Positions 9,572 to 15,110 of a DNA stretch of 15,919 nucleotides are shown here, piece after piece; positions within the stretch are counted from its first letter, which is position 1; every line of letters begins with the position of its first letter. Below the pieces are notes generated by a model that saw only the letters and a list, made by a program, of their open reading frames with translations, did no database searches and was not told where the DNA came from. The DNA is from an uncultured Acetatifactor sp. GTDB lineage: Bacteria > Bacillota > Clostridia > Lachnospirales > Lachnospiraceae. Location of the stretch: the NCBI GenBank assembly GCA_910585805.1, contig CAJUFB010000021.1:41740-57658 (forward strand), given 5' to 3'. A program made the translations under genes and the position numbers.

Positions 9572-9721
9572 GGAGGCATTTCCATACTCCGCGTCCAGCC
9601 TGGCATTCAGCCGTGCCAGCCTGACATGCGATACGCACAGGCAGACCACCAGGATGACCAATACAACCCCGGCCATAATCAGCCCGCCGTAAAACAATAT
9701 CTCATCAGAAAGCCAGTCCAT
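9566..9721 (-). CDS. 51-residue single-pass membrane protein upstream of the kinase
   Basis: The ATG at 9721 is preceded by GGGAGGG with good spacing, about 40 nt downstream of a strong promoter (-10 at 9767-9772). The product starts MDWLSDEILFYGG, has a hydrophobic helix at about residues 13-32 (LIMAGVVLVILVVCLCV) and a short basic then acidic tail (RLARLNARLDAEYG) ending in NASK. Positive charges after the helix suggest the tail is cytoplasmic. It is the first gene of the kinase/surface-protein operon and its stop codon falls inside the right arm of an inverted repeat. No enzymatic motif. A role as partner or modulator of the kinase is inferred from position only. Confidence 0.72.
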   Translation of the reverse strand: MDWLSDEILFYGGLIMAGVVLVILVVCLCVSHVRLARLNARLDAEYGNASK

Positions 9722-9766
9722 AGCCCCGCCCTCCCTGCCGTTTCATATTTTTTCCCAATGTTTTCT

Positions 9767-9795
9767 ATTATATCGCAATATAATTACAAACGCAA
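9767..9795 (-). promoter_or_regulatory. SigA-type promoter of the small membrane protein/kinase/surface protein operon
   Basis: On the minus strand, TTGCGT (9790-9795) is followed by a 17-bp A/T-rich spacer and a perfect TATAAT (9767-9772). Transcription would begin near 9760, about 40 nt before the ATG at 9721. This is the best promoter in the window and the only clear one for the left-hand operon. Confidence 0.75.
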
Positions 9796-9975
9796 TCAAT
9801 TTTTCAGGTGTTCGTCCTTAAATATGTTGGTATTGCCTTCCGCAGCTGTCAGCGCCTCTTTTTGAAATTGCCGGAAAGATCCCTATACCGTCTCCGTGGA
9901 AAAACCCCCCAAAAATGTCCCGGAATAATCACTTGTCAGGCCATCCTGCTGATGCTAATATATACTCACGGTTAA

Positions 9976-10133
9976 AGCAAACCAATCTGCATTGCCGAAA
10001 ACAAAAACGCCAATGTCATAATCGTGGCAAAGGAATACAAACGGGCGGCCGATATCCTGGCAGGTTACCTGCATAAAATCACCATGGATAAATTCGTTAC
10101 CGATACCGTGGCAAAAATCGAGATTACCTCCTA
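9976..10133 (+). pseudogene. possible gene remnant (C-terminal fragment), unidentified
   Basis: On the plus strand, a frame after a TAA near 9973 reads PICIAENKNANVIIVAKEY and continues to KITMDKFVTDTVAKIEITS before a TAA at about 10131-10133. Its composition looks like a real alpha/beta protein (alternating hydrophobics, lysine/glutamate-rich helices), yet there is no start codon or ribosome binding site at its head. It could be the surviving end of a deleted gene. I cannot name the family, and chance remains possible. Confidence 0.33.
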
Positions 10134-10191
10134 ATAGATAAAAATTTCCGAAAAACACCTATCCAAATCCTGTTTGCAGCACTTAAAAGGT

Positions 10192-10205
10192 GTAATCATG
10201 ATTAC
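10192..10205. promoter_or_regulatory. 14-bp perfect palindrome, candidate operator
   Basis: GTAATCATGATTAC is perfectly self-complementary and lies in the spacer between the divergent operons, about 315 bp before the sigma gene. Its length and symmetry fit a dimeric regulator site. Only one copy was noticed, so function is uncertain. Confidence 0.4.
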
Positions 10206-10296
10206 TGCCTTTGAAACAATAACAAAATGCCATTGACAAACTGAATGCAGCCCCGGGCAGCTGCAAAACCAAAACACGGAAGACGCTCCCGGTGCC

Positions 10297-10339
10297 CGGA
10301 GAACTTACGGATATTTTTTCCAAAACCGGAAGTTCTCCG
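10297..10339. repeat. hairpin-forming inverted repeat upstream of sigma gene
   Basis: CGGAGAACTT (10297-10306) pairs exactly with AAGTTCTCCG (10330-10339). After one A.G mismatch, three more pairs extend the stem inward, leaving a loop of about 15 nt rich in T and A. No T run follows on either strand. It might act as a leader structure or a protein site for the sigma gene. Confidence 0.55.
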
Positions 10340-10520
10340 CCTCCTGGCACTGGACGGACGGCCGTGAAACAGTAAACGGCAGACAAACAACCAGAAAACC
10401 GAAAACAGTATTTGCCCGTCTCCATGCCCCAGACATTTGAAGGTTCCGCGTTGAGGCAGGAACCTGCCCATACCTGGCGCTGACGGGAATAAATACAGAA
10501 CCCAAACAGGAGGAACACAC

Positions 10521-12134
10521 TTGAACGAAGAGACAATCCTGCCTTACATCGAACCCATATTCCGCTTTTGCTGCAAGCGGCTGAGCAGCCGGTACGACGC
10601 GGAAGACTTGTCCGGCGAGATCATCTGCTACATTCTTGACGGGATGAAAAAGTACAAAATAGAATCTCTCGACGCCTGGGTCTGGCGCATTGCCCATAAC
10701 CGCTATGCCAGATTTCTGGACAACCGCGCCAAGGCCCGGGCGCTCCTGACAGATGACGAGATATTGTACAATATTGCAGACAGCAGCATTGACGACCGCG
10801 ACATAGATGAAGTTTCCACGGAGCAGGAATTTCAAACGGTATTTCGTTATCTTCATACCCTTTCCTCCGAATACAGGAATATTTTTATTGACTATTATCT
10901 CGGCGGGATGTCTGTCCGGATGTTGTCAAAGAAATATGCGCTGCCTGAAACCACTGTCAAATGGCGCCTGAATGTGGGACGCCGCAAAATCAGAGAACGG
11001 ATAGGAGAAAATCATATGGATAAAGTTTATAGAAGGATCAACTGGAACACAACCTGCTGCAACGGCAACGTGGCTACCGACCGGTATCTGCATACCCAGA
11101 TCGCCCGGGCCATCTGCCAGGCGGCCTATGAAAAACCGCTGAGCGTGGAGGAAATCAGCATCAGCACGGGAATTCCGGCAATGTACATCGAGGATGAGCT
11201 TCCCCGCCTTGAATATGGGGACGCAATCTGCAAAATCGGCAGCAAATACGCCGCCAATTTTATTGTATTCCGGTTACAGGACAGAAAGGACACCGAAGAC
11301 ATCTCCGCTCCTTTAGTGGCGGAAATCGCAGACAGATTTGAGGCTCTGCTGCGGGATAAGGCTGCTCCGGTAAACGGCCTTGGCTTTTATGGTCATGATT
11401 TCGGCCTGGAACGGCTGGGATATATTTGTATTCCGTATATTTTAAGGCGGAGAATCAATTGTCTGAAAAATCACCGGCTGGAACTGGAAAACGGTCCCTA
11501 CCCTCCCCGAAAGGACGGAGGATACGGATGGTTTTGCGTAGAAGAAACCATCGATGAAAATGAAAACACTGCGGAGTATAATACCGGATGCAATGCGGCC
11601 GGCGACGACAGCGGGAGCCGGTACGAAATTCCGTCCCATATCTATTACTACTGGATAGCCAAATATTTTGACGCCGACGTCTACCACAACAGAGGAACAC
11701 GCTGGCTGTGCGCAAACGGCATTCCGCAGAACAGCATAGACGGCATCGTGGAAAGCAGCGCCCTGTCTGACGAGGATGCCGCCAGCCTCATCCGGGCGAA
11801 CCTTCTTGCGAAATCAGACAACTGCTATCGACTGAACTTCGCCTGTTTCACCGAAGCCCAGTTCGAAGAATTCGTCTCTCTGTTTGAGTTCGAGGACACG
11901 CATCTTGATGATCTGCTCGCCAGATGGATTGCTGCCGTCCGGAAAAATTTTGCAAAATTTGTTCCCGCCCGTCTGGAGGACCAGATCAACCAGTGGGTAT
12001 CCACATATCTGTTCCAGCTTGTAGGCTATGTGACGGACGAACTGATCCGCCGGGGCGCCCTGCGAAAGCCTGATGCCGACAGGCCGCTGACGGATGGAGT
12101 CTTCTATGTGGCCGGGAAGTATATTGAACCGTAA
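10521..12134 (+). CDS. sigma-70 family (ECF-like) RNA polymerase sigma factor with long C-terminal extension
   Basis: 537 residues. The TTG start at 10521 is chosen because a perfect AGGAGG (10508-10513) sits 7 bp upstream. Residues about 8-72 resemble sigma region 2 (RYDAEDLSGEI, then DAWVWRIAHNRYARFLDNR). Residues about 105-162 resemble region 4, with a helix-turn-helix (LGGMSVRMLSKKYALPETTVKWRLNV, described here by its key residues only) followed by a basic RRKIRERI. A third DNA-binding-like segment at about 190-250 (LSVEEISISTGIPAMYIEDEL) looks like a winged helix. Residues 255-537 form an acidic, aromatic-rich region of unknown fold, probably a sensor or self-regulating domain. Normal ECF factors are about 160-200 residues, so two thirds of this protein is extra. 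It is divergent from the kinase operon with no anti-sigma gene alongside. Target promoters unknown. Confidence 0.83.
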   Translation: MNEETILPYIEPIFRFCCKRLSSRYDAEDLSGEIICYILDGMKKYKIESLDAWVWRIAHNRYARFLDNRAKARALLTDDEILYNIADSSIDDRDIDEVSTEQEFQTVFRYLHTLSSEYRNIFIDYYLGGMSVRMLSKKYALPETTVKWRLNVGRRKIRERIGENHMDKVYRRINWNTTCCNGNVATDRYLHTQIARAICQAAYEKPLSVEEISISTGIPAMYIEDELPRLEYGDAICKIGSKYAANFIVFRLQDRKDTEDISAPLVAEIADRFEALLRDKAAPVNGLGFYGHDFGLERLGYICIPYILRRRINCLKNHRLELENGPYPPRKDGGYGWFCVEETIDENENTAEYNTGCNAAGDDSGSRYEIPSHIYYYWIAKYFDADVYHNRGTRWLCANGIPQNSIDGIVESSALSDEDAASLIRANLLAKSDNCYRLNFACFTEAQFEEFVSLFEFEDTHLDDLLARWIAAVRKNFAKFVPARLEDQINQWVSTYLFQLVGYVTDELIRRGALRKPDADRPLTDGVFYVAGKYIEP

Positions 12135-12192
12135 TGTACAAAAGGATGAATGTATCTGATCGGAAATACGTATGTGGTATGTATACTCAGGA

Positions 12193-12345
12193 CCGCCGTG
12201 CGCCAAACCTGCTTCCCAAAGGCGGCACGCCTTACGGGTTTGTGGACATCCCAGTGTGTCAAGGCAGACACACGGTAAACCCCCAGGCAATTTCCGTTAT
12301 CGCCTTGCATTTATACGAGGTGGCGCGGTCCGATCCATGAGGTTT
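12193..12345 (+). repeat. candidate dispersed structured element (non-coding)
   Basis: GGGTTT (12236-12241) pairs with AAACCC (12277-12282), enclosing a 7-bp stem GTGTGTC (12254-12260)/GACACAC (12267-12273) with a six-base loop. CCGCC (12193-12197) can pair with GGCGG (12221-12225), and CGCC near 12301 with GGCG near 12323. The strand shown is arbitrary. Repeat status rests on memory of similar translated sequences and needs a search within the genome. Confidence 0.4.
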
Positions 12346-12363
12346 ACAGCAAATTTCATTGAC

Positions 12364-12398
12364 ATGCAGTATCAATTGCCTGAACAGGCAATTTGCAT
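12364..12398. repeat. hairpin with 9-bp palindromic arms
   Basis: AATTGCCTG (12374-12382) is followed after AA by CAGGCAATT (12385-12393); outside these, ATGCA (12364-12368) pairs with TGCAT (12394-12398). There is no T run after it, so it is not a clear terminator. It could be an operator or an RNA stem upstream of the Rrf2 gene. Confidence 0.55.
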
Positions 12399-12399
12399 A

Positions 12400-12456
12400 A
12401 GAGAAAGAGTGGTCTCACCAAATCTGTGAAAAGAGCGGTGCGGCGACTCTTTCTCT
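12400..12456. repeat. 11-bp perfect inverted repeat
   Basis: AGAGAAAGAGT (12400-12410) matches ACTCTTTCTCT (12446-12456) exactly. The 35-nt interior can pair further (CACC with GGTG). It directly follows the hairpin at 12364-12398. No terminator-like T run. Confidence 0.6.
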
Positions 12457-12546
12457 GTCCGGCATGACGCCACGCTGTTACTGTTGTGTCAGATGTGCCA
12501 GATACAACAGATGCGCCGGATGGACGCGTCAGATACAGAGCCGTAC

Positions 12547-12575
12547 TTGACAAAAGTCCTCTCCGGTAGTAACAT
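12547..12575 (+). promoter_or_regulatory. promoter of the Rrf2-type regulator gene
   Basis: A perfect TTGACA (12547-12552), a 17-bp spacer and TAACAT (12570-12575, four of six consensus bases) lie 45 bp before the ATG at 12621. A second weak -10-like TATAGT lies at 12598-12603. Rrf2 proteins often repress their own genes, but I see no clear IscR-type operator here. Confidence 0.6.
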
Positions 12576-12620
12576 CAATTCATAATATTCCCATTTGTAT
12601 AGTAGGAAAGGAAGGTCTCC

Positions 12621-13079
12621 ATGAAGATTTCAACGAAAGGCAGATACGCTACCAGGGTTATGCTGGACCTGGCTCTGCACAATACAGGCCAGTGCATTAA
12701 GGTAAAAGACATCGCCGCCAGGCAGGGCATCTCCGAAAAATACCTGGAGCAGATCATCTCCGTCCTCAACAAGGCCGGTTATGTAAAAAGCGTCCGCGGC
12801 GCCCAGGGCGGCTACCGCCTGGCAAAGGCTCCCGAAGAATATACCGTTGGCATGATTCTGCGCCTGACGGAAGGCTCCATGGCTCCCGTATCCTGTCTTG
12901 AGGAGGACGCGGAGGTTTGCGGACGCTACGAGACCTGCGAGACCCTTCCCGTATGGAAAAAGCTTCAGGAAGCCATCAGCCAGGTGATTGACAATGTGAC
13001 CATCGCGGAATTGATGAAAAACGTATCACAGGACATTTCTTCCGTACACCTCAATCTGGCTCAGCGCCGGGAACGGTGA
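12621..13079 (+). CDS. Rrf2/IscR-family transcriptional regulator with three-cysteine cluster motif
   Basis: 152 residues, usual length for the family. The ATG at 12621 is preceded by AAAGGAAGG. The N-terminal winged helix (about 1-80) carries the family hallmarks MKISTKGRYA, ISEKYLEQII and RGAQGGYRLA. Cys92, Cys100 and Cys106 sit in the loop that in IscR-type members holds an iron-sulfur cluster (three cysteines at similar spacing), so sensing of Fe-S status, redox state or nitric oxide is plausible. CymR-type members lack this triad. No isc/suf or cysteine genes are beside it, so the target is not indicated. Its last 54 bases overlap the convergent neighbour's 3' end, giving an unusual tail (SSVHLNLAQRRER). 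Confidence 0.92.
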   Translation: MKISTKGRYATRVMLDLALHNTGQCIKVKDIAARQGISEKYLEQIISVLNKAGYVKSVRGAQGGYRLAKAPEEYTVGMILRLTEGSMAPVSCLEEDAEVCGRYETCETLPVWKKLQEAISQVIDNVTIAELMKNVSQDISSVHLNLAQRRER

Positions 13080-13817
13080 AGGGTCATCCGCCTTAATCAG
13101 ATTACAAAGCTCCAGCCATGTAATCTCCTTCTCCGGAAATGTCAGCACATGCCCCCGCACAGACTTCTCCAGCGGGAAATCCATCTCGCTTCCGTCGGAA
13201 AACTTCAAAGTCACCTGAGTCCACCAGTTGTCATGCGGAAAATCGGCACGGGTATAGAGCACCACCTTGTCCGTCCTGATTTTCCTACCGAAATCCACCT
13301 TCATGGCGGCATCATCCTGCCTGTTAATCCCCCAGGAAGCATAGGGCCACACACCGTGGGACAGATTTGCCCGCACACCGTCTATGGCATTCTTCGCCGC
13401 AAATACAGCCTCTCCCCTGGTCTCCACATTGGCGGACGCATGAGGGAAACAGGGCACCTCCCTGTGCTGGTCCGCAGGATTCAGCGCCAGATTGCGGTAA
13501 CTTTCTATCTCATCCTGTCTCGCCACCTCCGCATAGAGATAATGCCTGTCCCCGGAAAATACCTTGGGAGAATAGCTGACCCGCTTCTCTCCGAAAGGAA
13601 TCTGATAGATTACATTATCCGTGACATACACAAACGCACTGCCCAGAGCATCGTCCACCTGCAGATTAAGATAAAGATTCTTCTCAGAGACCGCAAGCTC
13701 AATGATGTCGCCCTCTTCATAGCTGTGCATGCACACCAGATCCACAAAATCCTCCCCGCTGTTTACACAGATTGTATTGCCGTTCCTGTCTACTACTTTC
13801 AATGATAATACTGCCAT
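13026..13817 (-). CDS. cytoplasmic carbohydrate-binding-like protein with F5/8 type C-like (galactose-binding fold) domain
   Basis: 263 residues. The ATG at 13817 follows AGAAGGA. There is no signal peptide or membrane segment. The N-terminal half (about 1-115) is a beta-rich domain (LSLKVVDRNGNTICV, YEEGDIIELAV). The C-terminal half (about 125-263) has a discoidin-like layout: ASANVETRGEAVFAAKNAIDG, HGVWPYASWGINRQDDAAMK, VDFGRKIRTDKVVLYTR, then a closing FPALSQIEVYG strand. Such proteins in Clostridia tend to be found near sugar-use genes, but none is visible here. Binding of a sugar or glycoside is inferred from the fold; no catalytic residues are identifiable. It follows the HEPN gene on the same strand after 85 bp, with its own ribosome binding site and no clear promoter. 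Confidence 0.8.
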   Translation of the reverse strand: MAVLSLKVVDRNGNTICVNSGEDFVDLVCMHSYEEGDIIELAVSEKNLYLNLQVDDALGSAFVYVTDNVIYQIPFGEKRVSYSPKVFSGDRHYLYAEVARQDEIESYRNLALNPADQHREVPCFPHASANVETRGEAVFAAKNAIDGVRANLSHGVWPYASWGINRQDDAAMKVDFGRKIRTDKVVLYTRADFPHDNWWTQVTLKFSDGSEMDFPLEKSVRGHVLTFPEKEITWLELCNLIKADDPSPFPALSQIEVYGRNVL

Positions 13818-13902
13818 GGTATCCTTCTTTTATGATATGTACATTTTTCCGTTTTACCCTGAACCAATCTTCCGATATTTCCTTTTCCCGTGGCTAAGGC
13901 GG

Positions 13903-14292
13903 CTACAGCCACTCCCTCTCCACAGTTTCCTTCAATCCCTGTAACATCCCGCAGAATTTTTCCCGCGTCTGCTGTATAATATCCAGGGCAACCGCCTTAT
14001 TATAAGAATGAGCCACATTATTCCTCGCCTGCAGCGCCGCCAGCCATACATCCTCATCTACGATCATGGATGCCTGAAATGCGGTCTTGATAATTTGTTT
14101 TGGTGACCCGGTGGCGGCTCCTTCATAGCCATGCTGCTCCAATATCTCCTTCATCATTTTCCATGCCTGTTCGAAACATATCTCATACAGCCCGACCAAC
14201 CCGGTCATTGTCACATTGTCATAGGGCTCATGATAATGTCCGATATCCATGAGATTGTCCAGGGCAGCACAAAAATTCTCATATTTTCTCAT
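13903..14292 (-). CDS. HepT-like HEPN protein (HI0074 family, nucleotidyltransferase substrate-binding), probable toxin of a type VII pair
   Basis: 129 residues from the ATG at 14292, which has AGGGAGGG just upstream; an upstream in-frame TTG at 14316 lacks such a site. The protein is all-alpha. Near the C-terminal end, RNNVAHSY (Arg90 to Tyr97) gives the RX4HXY motif of HEPN ribonucleases such as HepT. The N-terminal YENFCAALDNLMDI and AFQASMIVDEDVWLAALQ fit the HI0074/NTase substrate-binding family. It overlaps the upstream nucleotidyltransferase gene by 14 bases, as in HepT/MntA pairs. In studied systems the partner adds AMP to the tyrosine of this motif and neutralises RNase activity. Whether this HI0074-type member is toxic is not shown. 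Confidence 0.88.
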   Translation of the reverse strand: MRKYENFCAALDNLMDIGHYHEPYDNVTMTGLVGLYEICFEQAWKMMKEILEQHGYEGAATGSPKQIIKTAFQASMIVDEDVWLAALQARNNVAHSYNKAVALDIIQQTREKFCGMLQGLKETVEREWL

Positions 14293-14572
14293 ACAAAACC
14301 CTCCCTTCCCTCTCAATTGAAGCCATCAAATCCTCCTGCACAGGCAGATTGAGGCTTACGATATCATACTTAAGCAACGTTGAAGTCTCCTCTTCCACAT
14401 CCAGCGCAAATCTCGCAATATCCCCGCCGCTGACCGCCAAATCGATATCGCTCGTGCGTTTATAGTCGCCCCGCGCTCTGGAGCCGAACAGGATTATCTT
14501 TTCCACCTGATGCCTGCGCGCTAATTCACGGATTTCTGCTATGACAATAGATTTGATCCCGGTTCCATCCAC
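14279..14572 (-). CDS. MNT-type nucleotidyltransferase (MntA/HI0073 family), probable antitoxin
   Basis: From the GTG at 14572 the product has 97 residues, the usual size, with a modest AAGGGAAG site upstream. It carries GSRARGDYKRTSDID (30-44), an exact GSX10DXD motif with Gly30, Ser31, Asp42 and Asp44, and a third acidic residue Asp70 in LKYDIVSL. These bind metal and nucleotide in minimal nucleotidyltransferases. The frame is open further up to an ATG at 14674, but that ATG lies only 2 bp from an AGGAGG, and the extra 34 residues (arginine-rich, unordered) do not look like the family. It is paired with the HEPN gene by a 14-base overlap. Expected role: AMPylation of the HEPN partner. Confidence 0.87.
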   Translation of the reverse strand: MDGTGIKSIVIAEIRELARRHQVEKIILFGSRARGDYKRTSDIDLAVSGGDIARFALDVEEETSTLLKYDIVSLNLPVQEDLMASIEREGRVLYEKI

Positions 14573-14669
14573 AATGCTTCCCTTTCTTTCTGTCCCATGC
14601 CTGACAACCTGCCGCTTTATCTGCCCTGTGTTCCGGGCAAAAGACCACCGCAGCCTGTCTCCAGCGCAC
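14526..14669 (-). CDS. possible 47-codon leader reading frame before the nucleotidyltransferase
   Basis: AGGAGG (14677-14682) sits exactly 7 bp from a GTG at 14669 that opens a 47-codon frame (VRWRQAAVVFCPEHRADK at its start, several Cys, Trp and Arg codons), ending at TGA 14526-14528, inside the nucleotidyltransferase gene in another frame. The spacing is better than for the ATG at 14674, which is too close. It may be a translated leader that couples to or limits antitoxin synthesis, or the AGGAGG may serve the extended nucleotidyltransferase. No recognised domain. Confidence 0.22.
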   Translation of the reverse strand: MRWRQAAVVFCPEHRADKAAGCQAWDRKKGKHCGWNRDQIYCHSRNP

Positions 14670-14716
14670 GCCATGCCCTCCTGGCCGGAAAACCGCCGCC
14701 CCGAACTGCTATGATA

Positions 14717-14745
14717 ACTTTAACATAGAAATAAGCATTTCACAA
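14717..14745 (-). promoter_or_regulatory. promoter of the nucleotidyltransferase/HEPN pair
   Basis: On the minus strand, TTGTGA (14740-14745), a 17-bp spacer and TAAAGT (14717-14722) form a reasonable SigA-type promoter. Start of transcription near 14710 leaves a leader of about 138 nt before the GTG at 14572. Confidence 0.55.
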
Positions 14746-14970
14746 CCGTTCATTCGGATTCTCCGGAAAACCTCCGCTCCCAACATGAATACCGGCCAGG
14801 ATCGGCACATCAGCTACACCGCAATGCATACATCCCTATAATGATCCCTGTAATTGTTTCTGAAATTACCCCAAAAACTGCCGCTGAGAAAGTGGGCTTT
14901 TGTCTAAACAAATAACAGGAACCGCTCCAAAATAAGTAGTTTATTCCCACCACTTATGATAAAATAAATA

Positions 14971-15064
14971 TTAGTCAACAGCCGTGTTGGCCGCTGGATT
15001 TTATCCATATCAGGATGCTGTGTTTATGGCACTTTCTGACTGCGCCAACACATATGTTGACTAA
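14971..15064. repeat. nested two-step inverted repeat
   Basis: Outer arms TTAGTCAACA (14971-14980) and TGTTGACTAA (15055-15064) are exact complements. After three unpaired bases on each side, inner arms GTGTTGGC (14984-14991) and GCCAACAC (15044-15051) also pair exactly. Total arm length is 21 with a loop of 52. The right outer arm includes a TTGACT that can serve as the -35 of the next gene. It could be a small non-autonomous element, a binding site pair or a large RNA stem. Confidence 0.7.
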
Positions 15065-15087
15065 CACTATGTAATCAAAACCATATT
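15057..15087 (+). promoter_or_regulatory. weak promoter candidate for the CmpB-like gene
   Basis: TTGACT (15057-15062) and CATATT (15082-15087) with a 19-bp spacer lie 24 bp before the ATG. The -35 lies within the right arm of the inverted repeat 14971-15064, so a protein or structure at that repeat could control it. Confidence 0.35.
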
Positions 15088-15110
15088 CACATGAAACGAG
15101 GTACAACACA

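Larger units (their letters stand above)
9722..10520. other. intergenic region between two divergent operons
   Basis: About 0.8 kb with no intact gene. From left to right it holds the leftward promoter (9767-9795), a coding-like remnant (about 9976-10133), a 14-bp palindrome (10192-10205), a hairpin (10297-10339), smaller inverted repeats at 10440-10467, and the ribosome binding site AGGAGG (10508-10513) of the sigma gene. I do not see a convincing SigA promoter for the sigma gene. The longer reading frames on the minus strand here run into the sigma gene antisense and lack coding character. Confidence 0.6.
12135..12620. other. 486-bp gene-free region rich in hairpins, with promoter at its right end
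   Basis: No convincing gene. It contains a two-part stem (12236-12282), a near-palindrome (12364-12398), an 11-bp inverted repeat (12400-12456) and a 7-bp stem (12481-12510), and then the promoter of the Rrf2 gene. Short reading frames on both strands cross the stems, but none has a ribosome binding site or a recognisable domain. From memory, peptides such as FRYRLAFIRGGA are often predicted in lachnospiraceal genomes as hypothetical proteins, which would fit a dispersed non-coding repeat. Confidence 0.55.
14573..15110. other. 538-bp region between nucleotidyltransferase and CmpB-like genes
   Basis: Contains the leftward promoter (14717-14745), the AGGAGG and possible leader frame (14526-14682), and the nested inverted repeat (14971-15064) that abuts the rightward promoter candidate. 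Between about 14750 and 14930 I see no feature; a plus-strand open stretch there lacks a start and coding character. Confidence 0.55.

Noticed and set aside
10183..10856. Minus-strand reading frames overlapping the sigma gene 5' region
   Set aside because: They are antisense to a gene with clear sigma motifs and an AGGAGG-TTG start, and have no plausible start signals or domains.
12315..12345. Resemblance of GAGGTGGCGCGGTCC to a T-box antiterminator
   Set aside because: The T-box core is not matched, no terminator follows, and no aminoacyl-tRNA or amino-acid gene lies downstream.
12359..12388. TTGACA at 12359-12364 as a second promoter before the Rrf2 gene
   Set aside because: No -10-like hexamer lies at 16-19 bp and the spacer is occupied by a hairpin; the site at 12547-12575 is better placed.
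12134..12429. Small plus-strand proteins after the sigma gene
   Set aside because: No ribosome binding site or domain; the frames run across strong inverted repeats, so a structured non-coding element is more likely.
13149..13805. Plus-strand reading frame opposite the carbohydrate-binding-like gene
   Set aside because: It is a shadow; the minus-strand product has a coherent discoidin-like domain and ribosome binding site.
13885..13915. Possible terminator at the 3' end of the HEPN gene
   Set aside because: A GTGGCT/AGCCAC stem overlaps the stop codon, but no T run follows in the direction of transcription.
14745..14933. Headless plus-strand open stretch ending in EKVGFCLNK
   Set aside because: No start codon with ribosome binding site, no recognisable family and it crosses the promoter of the opposite-strand pair.
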